A stretch of 52,485 nt of DNA from an uncultured Paracoccaceae bacterium (GTDB lineage Bacteria; Pseudomonadota; Alphaproteobacteria; Rhodobacterales; Rhodobacteraceae): contig CALKXV010000035.1 in the NCBI GenBank assembly GCA_938005545.1, positions 1 through 52,485 on the forward strand, written 5' to 3'. A program made the translations under genes and the position numbers. The notes below the pieces were generated by a model, which saw only the letters and a list, made by a program, of their open reading frames with translations, did no database searches and had not been told where the DNA came from. Below, piece by piece: positions 7,992 to 17,500 of the stretch (the stretch's first letter is position 1; the number at the start of each line of letters is the position of its first letter).

Positions 7992-8882
7992 CTATTCGGC
8001 GTTATCGTCTGCGCTTGCCGCAAGCTCAGCAAGGTCCAAAGCCCCATCAAGCGCTGTTCCGTCGGGCGGTGAAATCTGCGCGCGGTGGTTCGGCGTTAAC
8101 CAAGGTGTATACGACGGCCCAAACCCGCCTGTCAGGCAAAGGGTTTCGTCGCGACCAAGCCCAAGAACATCAATCGCTCTGGTCAAATATATCGCGCCGG
8201 TTTGCATCAGGTTCAGCCCCAAAGGATCACCATTTGTTGCCGCCGACACAACATTGGGGGCCAGTTTGGCGAAATCCGCAGGCATGGCTTCGGCGGCATG
8301 GGCGACAATGCTGTTCGGGTCTTCACCAAAGTGATCCATCGTGCGACGGCTAAGATCGCTGGGTGGCGACAAGCCATCGTGGCACAAAAGGGTTTGGATC
8401 AGTAATTCGCGTCCAATCCATGCTCCTGACGCCTGATCCGAAAGCGTCAGCCCCCAACCGCCGATAAACGTCTGGCTGCCGTCGCGGGATATGCCAATTA
8501 CTGTGCCGGTTCCGATTGACAATAGAATGCCGTCTCTGTTGCCCAAAGCGCCTTTCAGGGATGTTACGGTGTCTTCGGTCACGGTGGTGGGCATCGGCAT
8601 GGCGTCAGCAATGGTTTGCGCCAATTCCATATTTAACACGCCGGCAACGCCAGCGTGACCGCGCGCCGAGGCCAAAGCGGGGTCGGGAAGACCCGCATCG
8701 TCGGCCGCTTCTGTCAGCGCTTCTTTGATATTGCGCACCGTGCCGTCCAGATCGGAACTTGCATTCGCAGGCCCCGCTTTGCTGTGGCCCAAGATATTGC
8801 CATCCCGGTCGGCGATCGCAGCCCGACACCCGGATCCACCACCGTCGATGCCAATAATGTATTCGGTTTTCGTGTTCGTCAT
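7992..8882 (-). CDS. BadF/BadG-type sugar kinase, likely glucosamine or GlcNAc kinase
   Basis: A 296-residue ASKHA-fold ATPase. The phosphate-1 loop GIDGGGSGCRAAIADRDG starts at residue 11, phosphate-2 loop appears as SIGTGTVIG near 142, and CLTGGFG near 250 marks the adenosine site. This pattern fits N-acetylglucosamine/glucosamine kinases of the BadF/BadG/BcrA/BcrD family. It would phosphorylate amino sugars in the cytoplasm, for example from chitin or recycled cell wall. ATG at 8882 with GAGG 8 bases before it and a second AAGGAGG further up. It is monocistronic and divergent from the photolyase gene. Substrate is inference. Confidence 0.82.
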   Translation of the reverse strand: MTNTKTEYIIGIDGGGSGCRAAIADRDGNILGHSKAGPANASSDLDGTVRNIKEALTEAADDAGLPDPALASARGHAGVAGVLNMELAQTIADAMPMPTTVTEDTVTSLKGALGNRDGILLSIGTGTVIGISRDGSQTFIGGWGLTLSDQASGAWIGRELLIQTLLCHDGLSPPSDLSRRTMDHFGEDPNSIVAHAAEAMPADFAKLAPNVVSAATNGDPLGLNLMQTGAIYLTRAIDVLGLGRDETLCLTGGFGPSYTPWLTPNHRAQISPPDGTALDGALDLAELAASADDNAE

Positions 8883-8945
8883 TGCATACCTCGTGTCCTC
8901 CTTTAGATCCTTGAGCGAGCGGTGTGAATGGTCTGGAGGGCCAAA

Positions 8946-10361
8946 ATGGCGAAACCTGTGATCTGGTGGGTTCGAAAAGATCTACGTCTTTCCGACAATC
9001 GTGCCCTTAAGTCGGCAATTGCGGCGGGCGGGCCGGTGATCCCTGTGTTCATATGGGATGAAGTTTTCGAAACCTATGGTGCCGCCGCGCGGTGGCGGTT
9101 TGGCCTTGGTGTTGCGGCGTTGGCGCGGTCGCTTGAAGCCATGGGAACCCGCCTGATTTGCCGACGTGGACGCGCAGAAGATGTGCTGACGGCGCTGGTC
9201 GGCGAAACCGGTGCCAAAGCTGTCCGCTGGAGCCGTGCCTATGACCCGGATCAGGTTGCGCGTGATACCGGCGTCAAATCTGCACTGGGCAGCCTTGGCG
9301 TGGATGCCGAAAGCCTGCCCGGACATCTGATGTTCGAACCTTGGAGCGTTGAAACAAAAACGGGCGGGTTTTACCGGGTGTATTCGCCGTTTTGGCGCGC
9401 GGTTGCTGGTCGCCATGTGACTGAGCCATTGCCGTGTCCTTCTATGATTCCCGGGCCCGATGTTTGGCCGGTGAGTGAGGATATCGCCAGTTGGAACCTT
9501 GGTGCGTCCATGCAACGGGGTGCAGGCGTCGTTTCCCAGCATGTGGTTGTGGGCGAAGATGCGGCAAAGGCGCGATTGGGCGAATTTGTCGATAAACGCA
9601 TTGAAGCCTATAAAGACCGCCGTGATTTTCCGTCCGAACCGGCCACGTCCGGTCTGTCAGAAAATCTGGCATGGGGCGAAATTTCACCTGCGCAATGCTG
9701 GCACGCGGCGCGTCGTTCGGTCGAAGACGGCAGTCGGGGCGGCGAACATTTTTTGAAAGAACTGGTCTGGCGCGAATTTGCCTATCATTTGGTTTGGCAC
9801 ACCCCGCATATCCTTGATCGGAACTGGCGCGAGGGCTGGGACGCGTTCCCTTGGCGGCGCGATGCGAAAAGCCCCGACGTTCTGGCGTGGCAGCAGGGCC
9901 AAACAGGCCGGCGCTTTGTGGATGCCGCCATGCGCGAATTGTATGTGACCGGCACCATGCACAACCGGGCACGCATGATCGTGGCCAGTTTTCTGACGAA
10001 ACATCTGATGACCGATTGGAAGATCGGGCAGGCGTGGTTTGCCGATTGCCTGATCGATTGGGATCCGGCGTCTAATGCCATGGGGTGGCAGTGGACTGCG
10101 GGCTGTGGGCCGGATGCCGCCCCCTATTTCCGCGTGTTCAATCCCGACGGACAATTGGAGAAATTCGACCGCGATGGGCAGTATTCCCGCCGTTGGCTGG
10201 CTGAGAATGAGACAAATCCAACCGAAACAGCGTTAAGCTACTATAACGCCATCCCCGAACACTGGGGTTTGTCTGCATGTGACAGTTATCCTGATCCGAT
10301 CATTGAGCTGGCGGCGGGGCGTGCGCGTGCGCTTGACGCGTATTCGAACCGCAGCTTCTGA
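8946..10361 (+). CDS. phrB: Deoxyribodipyrimidine photolyase
   Basis: A 471-residue cryptochrome/photolyase-family flavoprotein, most likely a class I CPD photolyase that uses blue light to split pyrimidine dimers. N-terminal alpha/beta antenna domain begins VIWWVRKDLRLSDN (5-18). The FAD domain shows ELVWREFAYHLVW, the NRARMIVASFLTKHLMTDW run, and NAMGWQWTAGCGPDAAPYFR near the C-terminus, all characteristic. Start ATG at 8946 follows GGAGGG by 7 bases; an earlier in-frame codon at 8928 is rejected. Only 63 bases separate it from the divergent kinase gene, so both promoters share that gap. Confidence 0.94.
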   Translation: MAKPVIWWVRKDLRLSDNRALKSAIAAGGPVIPVFIWDEVFETYGAAARWRFGLGVAALARSLEAMGTRLICRRGRAEDVLTALVGETGAKAVRWSRAYDPDQVARDTGVKSALGSLGVDAESLPGHLMFEPWSVETKTGGFYRVYSPFWRAVAGRHVTEPLPCPSMIPGPDVWPVSEDIASWNLGASMQRGAGVVSQHVVVGEDAAKARLGEFVDKRIEAYKDRRDFPSEPATSGLSENLAWGEISPAQCWHAARRSVEDGSRGGEHFLKELVWREFAYHLVWHTPHILDRNWREGWDAFPWRRDAKSPDVLAWQQGQTGRRFVDAAMRELYVTGTMHNRARMIVASFLTKHLMTDWKIGQAWFADCLIDWDPASNAMGWQWTAGCGPDAAPYFRVFNPDGQLEKFDRDGQYSRRWLAENETNPTETALSYYNAIPEHWGLSACDSYPDPIIELAAGRARALDAYSNRSF

Positions 10362-10659
10362 TTGGCGCGATTTAGGGATTTCATGGGACGGAAGCGCAGC
10401 ACCGTCCGAGAATCGCTCGAAAAGCCTGTTTATTTAGCCGCGCTTTAGCCGTTTTCGACGATGCCAGATGCGTACCCAATCACTTCAAATGACGTAAGTC
10501 GGTCTGAATGTGATCGGAAAATATAGTGCATGGGAAACAATGGTACTCGTTGTTGCAAAAAATTGCCTACTATATGTAGTGTTAGATTTTTACTGTAGCT
10601 CAAATATGCACAATATTTCGTAATATTGCGTGATCGTGGATTCTCGAGCTGCAATTTTT
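10362..10659. other. AT-rich gap after the photolyase gene
   Basis: A GGACGG/CCGTCC stem (10386-10407) shortly after the phrB stop may be a weak terminator; it has no T run. From about 10480 the base composition drops well below the flanking genes. Short palindromes CTAC-TATAT-GTAG and AATATT-TCGT-AATATT (about 10613-10628) lie here. The open frame 10445-10708 on the minus strand has no ribosome site or recognisable motif and is not annotated. The dcw promoter probably lies at the right edge. Confidence 0.4.
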
Positions 10660-10671
10660 TATAAATATTTT

Positions 10672-10919
10672 CGTTGCTTCCCATGAATTCCCATGTCACA
10701 AACATCACATCGAAGCGAGCGGAACAGCTTTCGGGGCAGCAAACGACCCCGGCTAAACCAAAAAAAGAGCAGGTTTCATACAGGCTCCGCCAATTCGATC
10801 AGAGATCCGGCGCGCGGGCGAGCAGACATCCCCCCAGGTGGCGCGCGCAGCTGGACTATCCCGGCAACGGGAACAGGACGGCGGATTAGACAGTGGCAGC
10901 AGTCTAATCCGCCGTTTTC
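10672..10919 (+). ncRNA. upsM: UpsM-like leader sRNA of the dcw operon
   Basis: In Rhodobacter sphaeroides and relatives the dcw operon has an unusually long leader upstream of mraZ. Most transcripts stop at a strong Rho-independent terminator there, leaving the abundant sRNA UpsM of about 200 nt. The same architecture is seen here: a gap of roughly 600 bases before mraZ, a possible -10 element TATAAA at 10660-10665, no credible ORF, then a 14-bp perfect terminator stem ending about 40 bases before the mraZ start. The 3' end is well defined by the terminator; the 5' end is an estimate. Homology to UpsM rests on position and layout, since I cannot align the sequences. Confidence 0.65.
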
Positions 10920-10925
10920 TATTTT
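10878..10925 (+). terminator. Attenuating terminator between leader RNA and mraZ
   Basis: ACGGCGGATTAGAC (10878-10891) and GTCTAATCCGCCGT (10902-10915) form a perfect 14-bp stem with a 10-base loop, followed by TTTTCTATTTT. It stands in front of mraZ, not after a gene, so transcription of the whole dcw operon from an upstream promoter must read through it. Confidence 0.9.
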
Positions 10926-10957
10926 GGGGGCGAAAATATAAAAGGGGCTACGGGACA

Positions 10958-11458
10958 GTGGTTCGCAGGTTCAGAGGCGAGGGCACCCAGAAAGTGGATG
11001 CCAAAGGTCGGGTGTCAATCCCGGCCAATTATCGCGCTGTGCTTCGCGACGGTGACCCGAACTGGTCCGAAGGCAAGCTTCCGGAATTCATCATTGTTTA
11101 TGGCGATGAGCGTCGGGATTTTCTGGAGTGTTTCACCATTGATGCCGCCAATGAGGTGGACGAAAAGATTGCGCGCCTGGCCCGCGGTTCGGCCAAACGG
11201 CGCGCGATGGAGACTTTGTTTAACGGTCAATCCTTGGATGCCACGGTCGATGACACAGGCCGCATCGTCTTGCCCGCCAAGCTGCGCGAGAAAATCAAAA
11301 TTGAGGGCGAAGCCTATTTCATCGCCATGGGCGACACGTTCCAAATCTGGAAACCCGAAGCCTTTGATGCCGCCGAAAGCGCGGTGGACGATTTGTTAGA
11401 TTCCATGCCGCAAGGTGCTGATATCTGGACACTTCTTGAAGACGGGGAGGGTGAGTAG
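10958..11458 (+). CDS. mraZ: Transcriptional regulator MraZ
   Basis: A 166-residue double AbrB-fold (SpoVT-like) protein. MraZ rings bind repeats upstream of their own gene and repress the dcw operon. Both half-motifs are visible: KVDAKGRVSIPANYR (12-26) and VDDTGRIVLPAKLREK (97-112). Start is GTG at 10958, giving the family-typical VRRFRGEG start; an upstream in-frame codon at 10838 would run through the terminator and is rejected. The ribosome site is weak (AGGGG at a long spacing). I could not find clear TGGG-type MraZ operator repeats. The stop is 3 bases before rsmH. Confidence 0.94.
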   Translation: MVRRFRGEGTQKVDAKGRVSIPANYRAVLRDGDPNWSEGKLPEFIIVYGDERRDFLECFTIDAANEVDEKIARLARGSAKRRAMETLFNGQSLDATVDDTGRIVLPAKLREKIKIEGEAYFIAMGDTFQIWKPEAFDAAESAVDDLLDSMPQGADIWTLLEDGEGE

Positions 11459-11461
11459 ACG

Positions 11462-12451
11462 ATGGCCGCCGCTGCCCGCGCACCGAACACACAGCCGCAT
11501 ATTCCTGTCCTGTTCGACTCCATCCTGGACGCTTGCACGCCGATTGAAGGCGTCTGGCTAGATGGAACATTTGGCGCGGGCGGGTATGCACGTGGGTTGT
11601 TGGATGCAGGCGCAGCCAAGGTGTTTGGGGTTGATCGCGACCCGGTTGTCTTTGAGATGGCGCGCGCTTGGCTTGTTGGTTACGGTGATCGGCTTCAGCT
11701 TGTCGAAGGTACGTTTTCGGATTTGGATGCTTTGGCGGGCGAAGCGCTGGACGGGGTGGTTTTAGACCTTGGCGTGTCGTCGATGCAGTTGGATCAGGCG
11801 GAGCGCGGATTTTCTTTTATGTCGGATGGGCCGCTCGATATGCGGATGTCGGGCGCGGGTGTGAGCGCGGCCAACGTTGTGGCCGATGCCAGCGAAGCGA
11901 TGCTGGCGGATATTCTATATCACTATGGGGAAGAGCGGGCGGCCAGAACAATCGCACGTGCCATCGTGAAAACGCGGCAGGACAGTCCAATTGAAACGAC
12001 CGGGGCCCTCGTGCGGATCGTTGAAGCTGTCTTGCCGCGACCAAAACCGGGTGCATCGCACCCTGCCACGCGCACATTTCAGGCGTTGCGCATCGCGGTT
12101 AACGATGAATTCGGCCAGTTGGCTGCGGGTCTTGAGGCAGCGGAACGCGCGCTGAAACCCGGCGGATGGTTGGCCGTTGTCAGTTTTCATTCGCTGGAAG
12201 ACCGTGTTGTGAAACGTTTTTTTCAAGCTCGGTCGGGCAAAATGGGTGGTGTCAGCCGGTATCAACCAGAAAAAGCGGCCGAAGCCCCGCGTTTTGAGGC
12301 GCGCAACAAGTCGATCCCACCAAGTGCTGACGAAGTCGCGCGAAATTCAAGGTCACGGTCGGCCAAGTTAAGAGTTGGACGCCGTACAGATGCAGAGGCC
12401 GGGCCTGTGGATCGGTCGAAGTTGGGTTTGCCGAAAGAGGTATCGGTATGA
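11462..12451 (+). CDS. rsmH: 16S rRNA (cytosine-1402-N4) methyltransferase RsmH
   Basis: A 329-residue SAM-dependent enzyme (formerly MraW) that methylates N4 of C1402 in 16S rRNA near the decoding centre. [11 protein letters not shown]-type N-terminus, SAM site [17 protein letters not shown] (about 34-50), [19 protein letters not shown] near 100-118, and [17 protein letters not shown] near 238-254 are diagnostic. It is the second gene of the dcw cluster. Its stop overlaps the ftsL start by 4 bases. Confidence 0.96.
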   Translation: MAAAARAPNTQPHIPVLFDSILDACTPIEGVWLDGTFGAGGYARGLLDAGAAKVFGVDRDPVVFEMARAWLVGYGDRLQLVEGTFSDLDALAGEALDGVVLDLGVSSMQLDQAERGFSFMSDGPLDMRMSGAGVSAANVVADASEAMLADILYHYGEERAARTIARAIVKTRQDSPIETTGALVRIVEAVLPRPKPGASHPATRTFQALRIAVNDEFGQLAAGLEAAERALKPGGWLAVVSFHSLEDRVVKRFFQARSGKMGGVSRYQPEKAAEAPRFEARNKSIPPSADEVARNSRSRSAKLRVGRRTDAEAGPVDRSKLGLPKEVSV

Positions 12452-12774
12452 AGTCATTATTCTATGTGATCACTGCGATGGCTGTTATGGCACTGGCTGT
12501 TTGGGCGTATCGACAGAATTATGAAACCCAAGCCAAGTTGCGCGAAGTTGACCAACTGCGAACTGAAATCGCCGATCTGAGGGAGCGCGCGGGGGTGCTG
12601 CGCGCTGAGTGGGCGTACCTGAACCGCCCTGACCGGTTGGCAGATTTGGCGAACTTGAATTTCGACCGGCTTGGTCTTTTAGAGCTACGGCCAGATCATT
12701 TTCGGAAGATCGATCAGGTGCCATATCCTATTGAGAATATTCAGGAAGTCATGGACCGCGGAGTTGACCAATGA
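12448..12774 (+). CDS. ftsL: Cell division protein FtsL
   Basis: A 108-residue bitopic inner-membrane protein. One helix (about 4-21) is followed by a periplasmic heptad-rich coiled coil (about 28-58, [19 protein letters not shown]), the hallmark of FtsL, which bridges FtsQ/FtsB to FtsWI in the divisome. Sequence identity across FtsL is low, so the call leans on size, topology and position between rsmH and ftsI. It overlaps both neighbours by 4 bases (ATGA), implying tight translational coupling. Confidence 0.88.
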   Translation: MKSLFYVITAMAVMALAVWAYRQNYETQAKLREVDQLRTEIADLRERAGVLRAEWAYLNRPDRLADLANLNFDRLGLLELRPDHFRKIDQVPYPIENIQEVMDRGVDQ

Positions 12775-14549
12775 CACGGACACCGCTTCGCCCGCTTGCC
12801 CGGATCCTTGCCGCGCGTCGCGACGGCGAAAACCCAGACAGCATCGAGCGCGAGAACCTTGCCGCCCGGCACGAAGCAGATCGCGACACGCAACGCGAAC
12901 GCGCCGAGGGCCGCCTGTTGGTGCTGGGCATCGTGTTCCTGTGTGCATTCTTCATGGTTGGATTGAAAATGTCGGTGATGGCGGGATCGGACCCGGTTGA
13001 ACCGAAATCTGCCGCTAGCGGGGCCCAGATTGTAGGTGCCCGCGCGGATATCACCGACCGGAACGGGCGGATACTAGCGACAAACCTGACGACGCATTCG
13101 CTTTACGCCCAACCGCACCAGATGATCGACCCTGATCGTGCGGCGCGCGAACTTGCCGCGATATTCCCCGATCTGAACGACGAGAAATTGTTCCAACAGT
13201 TTACCGGCAAGAAAAAATTTCTTTGGATCAAGCGTCGGATCAGCCCCGAACAACAGCAAGCAGTTTTTGACATTGGCGAGCCGGGCCTGTTGTTCGGCCC
13301 ACGTGAGATGCGGCTTTACCCGAACGGCAAGCTGGCCAGCCACGTGTTGGGCGGCGTTAGTTTTGGCCGCGAAGGTGTCAGTGCTGCCGAATTGGTTGGC
13401 ATAGCGGGCATCGAAAAAGCGATGGATTCCGAGCTTCGCGACCCCGGTCGTGGGGATGTGCCGCTGGCTTTGTCGATGGATCTTACAATTCAGGCTGCGG
13501 TTGAACATGTGCTATATGGCGGCATGCGTTTGATGAACGCAAAAGGCGCTGCTGCGGTCTTGATGGATGTGCACACCGGCGAAATCATCAGCCTTGCCAG
13601 CCTGCCGGATTTTGATCCGAACGACCGGCCCAAACCACTGACCGAAGGCGATCAGGCTGACAGCCCATTGTTTAATAGAGCGGTGCAGGGGCTTTACGAG
13701 CTTGGTTCAACATTCAAAATTTTCACGACGGGTCAAGCCGTTGACGAACGACTTGTAAGCCGCTCGACCTGGATTGACACCAAAGGCCCGATGACCTGGG
13801 GCAAGCATCGTATTCGCGATTTCAAGGACCACGGGCCCGCCATGACGGTGGAAGATGTGATCGTGGAAAGTTCGAACATCGGAACGGCTCGGATTGCGAT
13901 GATGATCGGTGCCGAGCGGCAACAGAATTTTCTGGCAAAGTTGGGTTTGTTCAAGCCCGTTCCCGTTGAACTGGTCGAAGCACGCGGTGCAAAACCTTTG
14001 CTTCCCAGGAAATGGTCGGAAATTCACACAATGACCGTCAGCTATGGTCACGGCTTGTCGACGTCACCGCTTCATCTGGCGGGCGCTTACGCGACCTTGC
14101 TAAATGGCGGGCGCAGTGTTGTGCCGTCGCTTTTGAAAGGTGGCAAGCCTTTGGGGGCATCTGTGGTGACCGAAAATACCAGCGCCCAGATGCGTGATTT
14201 TCTGCGCCAAGTGGTGGTTCGCGGAACCGCGACGTTGGGCGAAGTTGAAGGTTATCATGTCGCTGGCAAGACCGGCACGGCGGACAAACCGAAGCCAACG
14301 GGTGGCTATTACGACGACAAGGTGATCGCGACGTTTGCCAGCGTCTTTCCCGCCAACGACCCGAAATATGTGCTGGTTGTCACCTTGGACGAACCTGTGG
14401 AAACCAGCGGGCCAAAACCTAGACGCACCGCTGGTTGGACAGCTGTTCCTGTGGCCGCCGAAATTATCCGTCGCACGGCGCCGCTTCTGGGGCTTGCACC
14501 AGACGTTGAACACAGACGCGCTCAGGGTGTAACACTGGTGAATAACTGA
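12771..14549 (+). CDS. ftsI: Penicillin-binding protein 3, septal transpeptidase FtsI
   Basis: A 592-residue class B PBP that cross-links peptidoglycan at the division septum. A cytoplasmic N-tail, a single helix near 47-64 and the non-catalytic pedestal domain precede the transpeptidase. Active-site motifs are all present: STFK (Ser313-Lys316), SSN (367-369) and KTG (500-502). Overlaps ftsL by 4 bases and lies 15 bases before murE. Its partner glycosyltransferase gene ftsW, usually further down the cluster, is not in this window. Confidence 0.96.
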   Translation: MTRTPLRPLARILAARRDGENPDSIERENLAARHEADRDTQRERAEGRLLVLGIVFLCAFFMVGLKMSVMAGSDPVEPKSAASGAQIVGARADITDRNGRILATNLTTHSLYAQPHQMIDPDRAARELAAIFPDLNDEKLFQQFTGKKKFLWIKRRISPEQQQAVFDIGEPGLLFGPREMRLYPNGKLASHVLGGVSFGREGVSAAELVGIAGIEKAMDSELRDPGRGDVPLALSMDLTIQAAVEHVLYGGMRLMNAKGAAAVLMDVHTGEIISLASLPDFDPNDRPKPLTEGDQADSPLFNRAVQGLYELGSTFKIFTTGQAVDERLVSRSTWIDTKGPMTWGKHRIRDFKDHGPAMTVEDVIVESSNIGTARIAMMIGAERQQNFLAKLGLFKPVPVELVEARGAKPLLPRKWSEIHTMTVSYGHGLSTSPLHLAGAYATLLNGGRSVVPSLLKGGKPLGASVVTENTSAQMRDFLRQVVVRGTATLGEVEGYHVAGKTGTADKPKPTGGYYDDKVIATFASVFPANDPKYVLVVTLDEPVETSGPKPRRTAGWTAVPVAAEIIRRTAPLLGLAPDVEHRRAQGVTLVNN

Positions 14550-14564
14550 CGAAGGGCAGGGCAG

Positions 14565-16067
14565 ATGCAAACCCGGGCAAAGACAAAAACCTTGGCCGAG
14601 CTTGGGTTGACCGCCAAATCTGCGGGCGACGTGAGGATCACGGGGCTTTCGGTGGATAGCCGAGACGTCGAACCCGGTCATTTGTTTGCGGCCCTTCCGG
14701 GCACCAAGGTGCACGGGGCCGAGTTCATCCAATACGCGCTGCGCATGGATGCAGGGGCTATCCTGACCGACCGCGAAGGCGCAGGTTTGGCGCGCGATGT
14801 GCTGGACGGCGCAGATGTTCCCGTGGTCGTCGTCGAAGAACCGCGCGAGGCTTTGGCGTTTACAGCCGCTTTGTGGTTCGAAGCGCAACCCGAAGTTCAG
14901 ATCGCGATCACAGGCACCAATGGTAAAACCAGCGTCGCAAATTTCGCGCGACAACTCTGGACGGAAATGGGGGCCGAGGCGGTCAACATTGGCACCACGG
15001 GGATCGAAGGGGCCTATACCGCGCCGTTGATGCACACCACGCCCGAACCGATCACGCTTCATAGGGCTTTGGCCGAGATCGCCGACGAAGGTATTACCCA
15101 TGCGGCGATGGAGGCCTCATCTCACGGGCTTCAGCAACGCCGCATCGATGGTGTGCGCTTGCGGGCTGGCGGGTTCACGAACTTGTCGCAAGATCATCTG
15201 GACTATCATTCTGATTTTGAAGACTATTTTGCAGCCAAGGCAGGCCTGTTTGACCGCGTTTTGCCCGAAGACGGCACCGCCGTTATCAACATCGACGATC
15301 CATGGGGCCCACGCATGGCAGATGTGGCCGAGGATCGTGGGCAGGACGTTTTGACCATTGGGCGCGACAGTTCTGCAGTATTGCAAATCCTGGGGCAGCG
15401 GTTCGATGCGACGGGCCAAGAGCTGCGCTTTGAATGGAGCGGGCGTATTCATCAGGTGCGCATGGGGCTGATCGGTGGTTTTCAGGCCGAGAACGCCTTG
15501 ATGGCGGCAGCCTTGTGCATCGCCACGGGGGCCGATCCGGCCGAGACGTTCGACACAATGCATACCCTGCAAACCGTGCGGGGCCGGATGGAATTTGCGG
15601 CGCGGCGCGACAACGGTGCGACCGTCTTTGTCGATTACGCCCATACGCCCGAAGCCTTGGTGACAGCTTTGCGCGCGGTGCGGCCCCACGTGATTGGGCG
15701 GTTGATTGTTGTCTTTGGCGCGGGCGGTGATCGTGATCGCGGCAAACGGCCCTTGATGGGTCGCGCAGCCACCGATCATGCCGACGTCGCCTTTATAACG
15801 GACGACAATCCCCGGTCGGAAGATCCGGATGTGATCCGCAAAGAGATTTTGGCGGGTGCGCGACAGGGTGCAGGCGATGTCAATGAAGTGGGCGACAGGG
15901 CCGAAGCGATTTTGCGCGCGGTCGATGCTTTGGGCCCCGGCGATACGTTGTTGATCGCAGGCAAGGGGCACGAAACCGGGCAGATTGTCGGCGATGCGGT
16001 TTTGCCGTTTGACGATGTGGAACAGGCAAGTGTGGCCGTCGCCGCGTTGGACGGAAAAGGCGTATGA
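14565..16067 (+). CDS. murE: UDP-MurNAc-tripeptide synthetase MurE (meso-DAP adding)
   Basis: A 500-residue cytoplasmic Mur ligase that adds the third residue to UDP-MurNAc-L-Ala-D-Glu using ATP. ATP loop TGTNGKTS lies near 118-125, and FVDYAHTPEALVTALRAV and FGAGGDRDRGKRP mark the central and C-terminal domains. The substrate-specificity motif reads DNPRSEDP (about 422-429); DNPR is the form that selects meso-diaminopimelate over lysine, so the wall is the usual Gram-negative DAP type. ATG at 14565 is preceded by AAGGGCAGGG. Overlaps murF by 4 bases. Confidence 0.96.
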   Translation: MQTRAKTKTLAELGLTAKSAGDVRITGLSVDSRDVEPGHLFAALPGTKVHGAEFIQYALRMDAGAILTDREGAGLARDVLDGADVPVVVVEEPREALAFTAALWFEAQPEVQIAITGTNGKTSVANFARQLWTEMGAEAVNIGTTGIEGAYTAPLMHTTPEPITLHRALAEIADEGITHAAMEASSHGLQQRRIDGVRLRAGGFTNLSQDHLDYHSDFEDYFAAKAGLFDRVLPEDGTAVINIDDPWGPRMADVAEDRGQDVLTIGRDSSAVLQILGQRFDATGQELRFEWSGRIHQVRMGLIGGFQAENALMAAALCIATGADPAETFDTMHTLQTVRGRMEFAARRDNGATVFVDYAHTPEALVTALRAVRPHVIGRLIVVFGAGGDRDRGKRPLMGRAATDHADVAFITDDNPRSEDPDVIRKEILAGARQGAGDVNEVGDRAEAILRAVDALGPGDTLLIAGKGHETGQIVGDAVLPFDDVEQASVAVAALDGKGV

Positions 16068-17500
16068 CCGCGCTTTGGGCATCCGACGATGCACTGGCCG
16101 CAATGAGCGGCAAGGCCCAAGGCCCGGCGTGGTCGGCCACAGGCGTTTCGATTGATACACGCACCCTTGTTCCGGGCGATTTATTCGTGGCCCTGGAAGA
16201 CGTGCGCGACGGTCACGACTTTGTTGCAAGCGCCTTTGAAAAGGGTGCAGCCGCAGCTTTGGTCACGCATATCCCCGAAGGCGTGACAGAAGATGCGTCA
16301 TTGATTATCGTCGATAACGTGCTGAACGCGCTTGAGAAACTGGCGGTTGCAGCAAGGGCGCGAACCAAGGCGCGGGTGATTGCGGTCACCGGGTCTGCGG
16401 GCAAGACGTCCACCAAAGACATGTTGTTGAGCGTCCTGGCCAAACAAGGCCGGACCCACGCCGCCGAAGCCAGTTACAACAATCATTGGGGCGTGCCACT
16501 GACCTTGGCGCGGATGCCTGCCGCGACAGAATACGCCGTGATCGAAATCGGTATGAACCACCCCGGTGAAATTGCGCCCTTGGCCAAACTCACCCGCCCG
16601 CATATTGCAATCATCACCGCGGTTGCGGCGGCCCATCTGGAGGCTTTTTCGAGTGTCGAAGGCATCGCTGTTGAAAAAGCGGCCATCTTCCAAGGGCTTG
16701 AGCCCGATGGTGTTGCGCTTTTCAATGCCGATGTCGAAACCACGCCCATTCTGAACGCGGAAGCCAAAGCTTTCGCGGCGCACCGGATCGGCTTTGGCGA
16801 ACGTGAAGACGCCAGTTTGCGCGCAGACCGGGTGACCCTGACACCAGACAGTTCGGTTGTCGAAGGCCGGTTTGCAGGTGCGCCGTTTTTGTTGAAAGTT
16901 GGCGCGCCGGGGCGACATTTTGCGATCAATGCGCTGGCGGTGTTCGGAGCCGCAAAGCTCGCCGGTGCCGATGGCGACACGGCGGCTTTGGACATCGGTG
17001 CGTGGCATGCGCCCAAAGGCCGGGGCCAGCGCGAAGTGATCTTTTTGGATGCGGTCGAGGATCACAGTTTCGAATTGATCGATGACGCGTTCAACGCCAA
17101 TCCTGTATCAATGGCAGCCGCATTTGAGGTTTTGGCGGTGATCCCGCCGGGCACGGCCCGCGGGCGGCGGATTGCAATTCTGGGTGATATGTTGGAGTTG
17201 GGCTCGGACGAAGCAAAGCTGCACGCTGCACTTGCGGACCATCCCGCAATGGAAACGTTTGATCGCGTGGACTGCGTCGGCCCAAGAATGCGCGCGCTTT
17301 ACGAGGCTTTGCCTGCGGGGCGCAAAGGCACATGGGTCGAAACGGCAGACGAGTTGGCCGTTGACGCACATCGGCTTTGTTCTGCAGGCGACGTTGTGTT
17401 GGTCAAAGGCTCGAAAGGCAGTCAGGTCAGTCGGGTGGTGGATGCCATGAAGGCGCTGGATAAAGTGCACAAACGGGGTCAGGAAAGAGGGACAGGGTAA
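16064..17500 (+). CDS. murF: UDP-MurNAc-pentapeptide synthetase MurF
   Basis: A 478-residue Mur ligase that attaches D-Ala-D-Ala to the tripeptide precursor, the last cytoplasmic peptide step. N-terminal [18 protein letters not shown] (about 27-44) and the ATP loop [13 protein letters not shown] (about 108-120) are clear. [16 protein letters not shown] and [11 protein letters not shown] are the family's central signatures. It overlaps murE by 4 bases and shares one base with mraY. Confidence 0.96.
   Translation: MTALWASDDALAAMSGKAQGPAWSATGVSIDTRTLVPGDLFVALEDVRDGHDFVASAFEKGAAAALVTHIPEGVTEDASLIIVDNVLNALEKLAVAARARTKARVIAVTGSAGKTSTKDMLLSVLAKQGRTHAAEASYNNHWGVPLTLARMPAATEYAVIEIGMNHPGEIAPLAKLTRPHIAIITAVAAAHLEAFSSVEGIAVEKAAIFQGLEPDGVALFNADVETTPILNAEAKAFAAHRIGFGEREDASLRADRVTLTPDSSVVEGRFAGAPFLLKVGAPGRHFAINALAVFGAAKLAGADGDTAALDIGAWHAPKGRGQREVIFLDAVEDHSFELIDDAFNANPVSMAAAFEVLAVIPPGTARGRRIAILGDMLELGSDEAKLHAALADHPAMETFDRVDCVGPRMRALYEALPAGRKGTWVETADELAVDAHRLCSAGDVVLVKGSKGSQVSRVVDAMKALDKVHKRGQERGTG

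Noticed and set aside
10445-10708. 87-codon minus-strand open frame in the AT-rich gap before the dcw operon
   Set aside because: No ribosome site, no family motif, irregular composition; it overlaps the expected dcw promoter and looks like a chance frame in low-GC DNA.
10838-10957. Upstream start for mraZ at 10838
   Set aside because: It would translate through the 14-bp terminator stem and add 40 residues unknown in MraZ.
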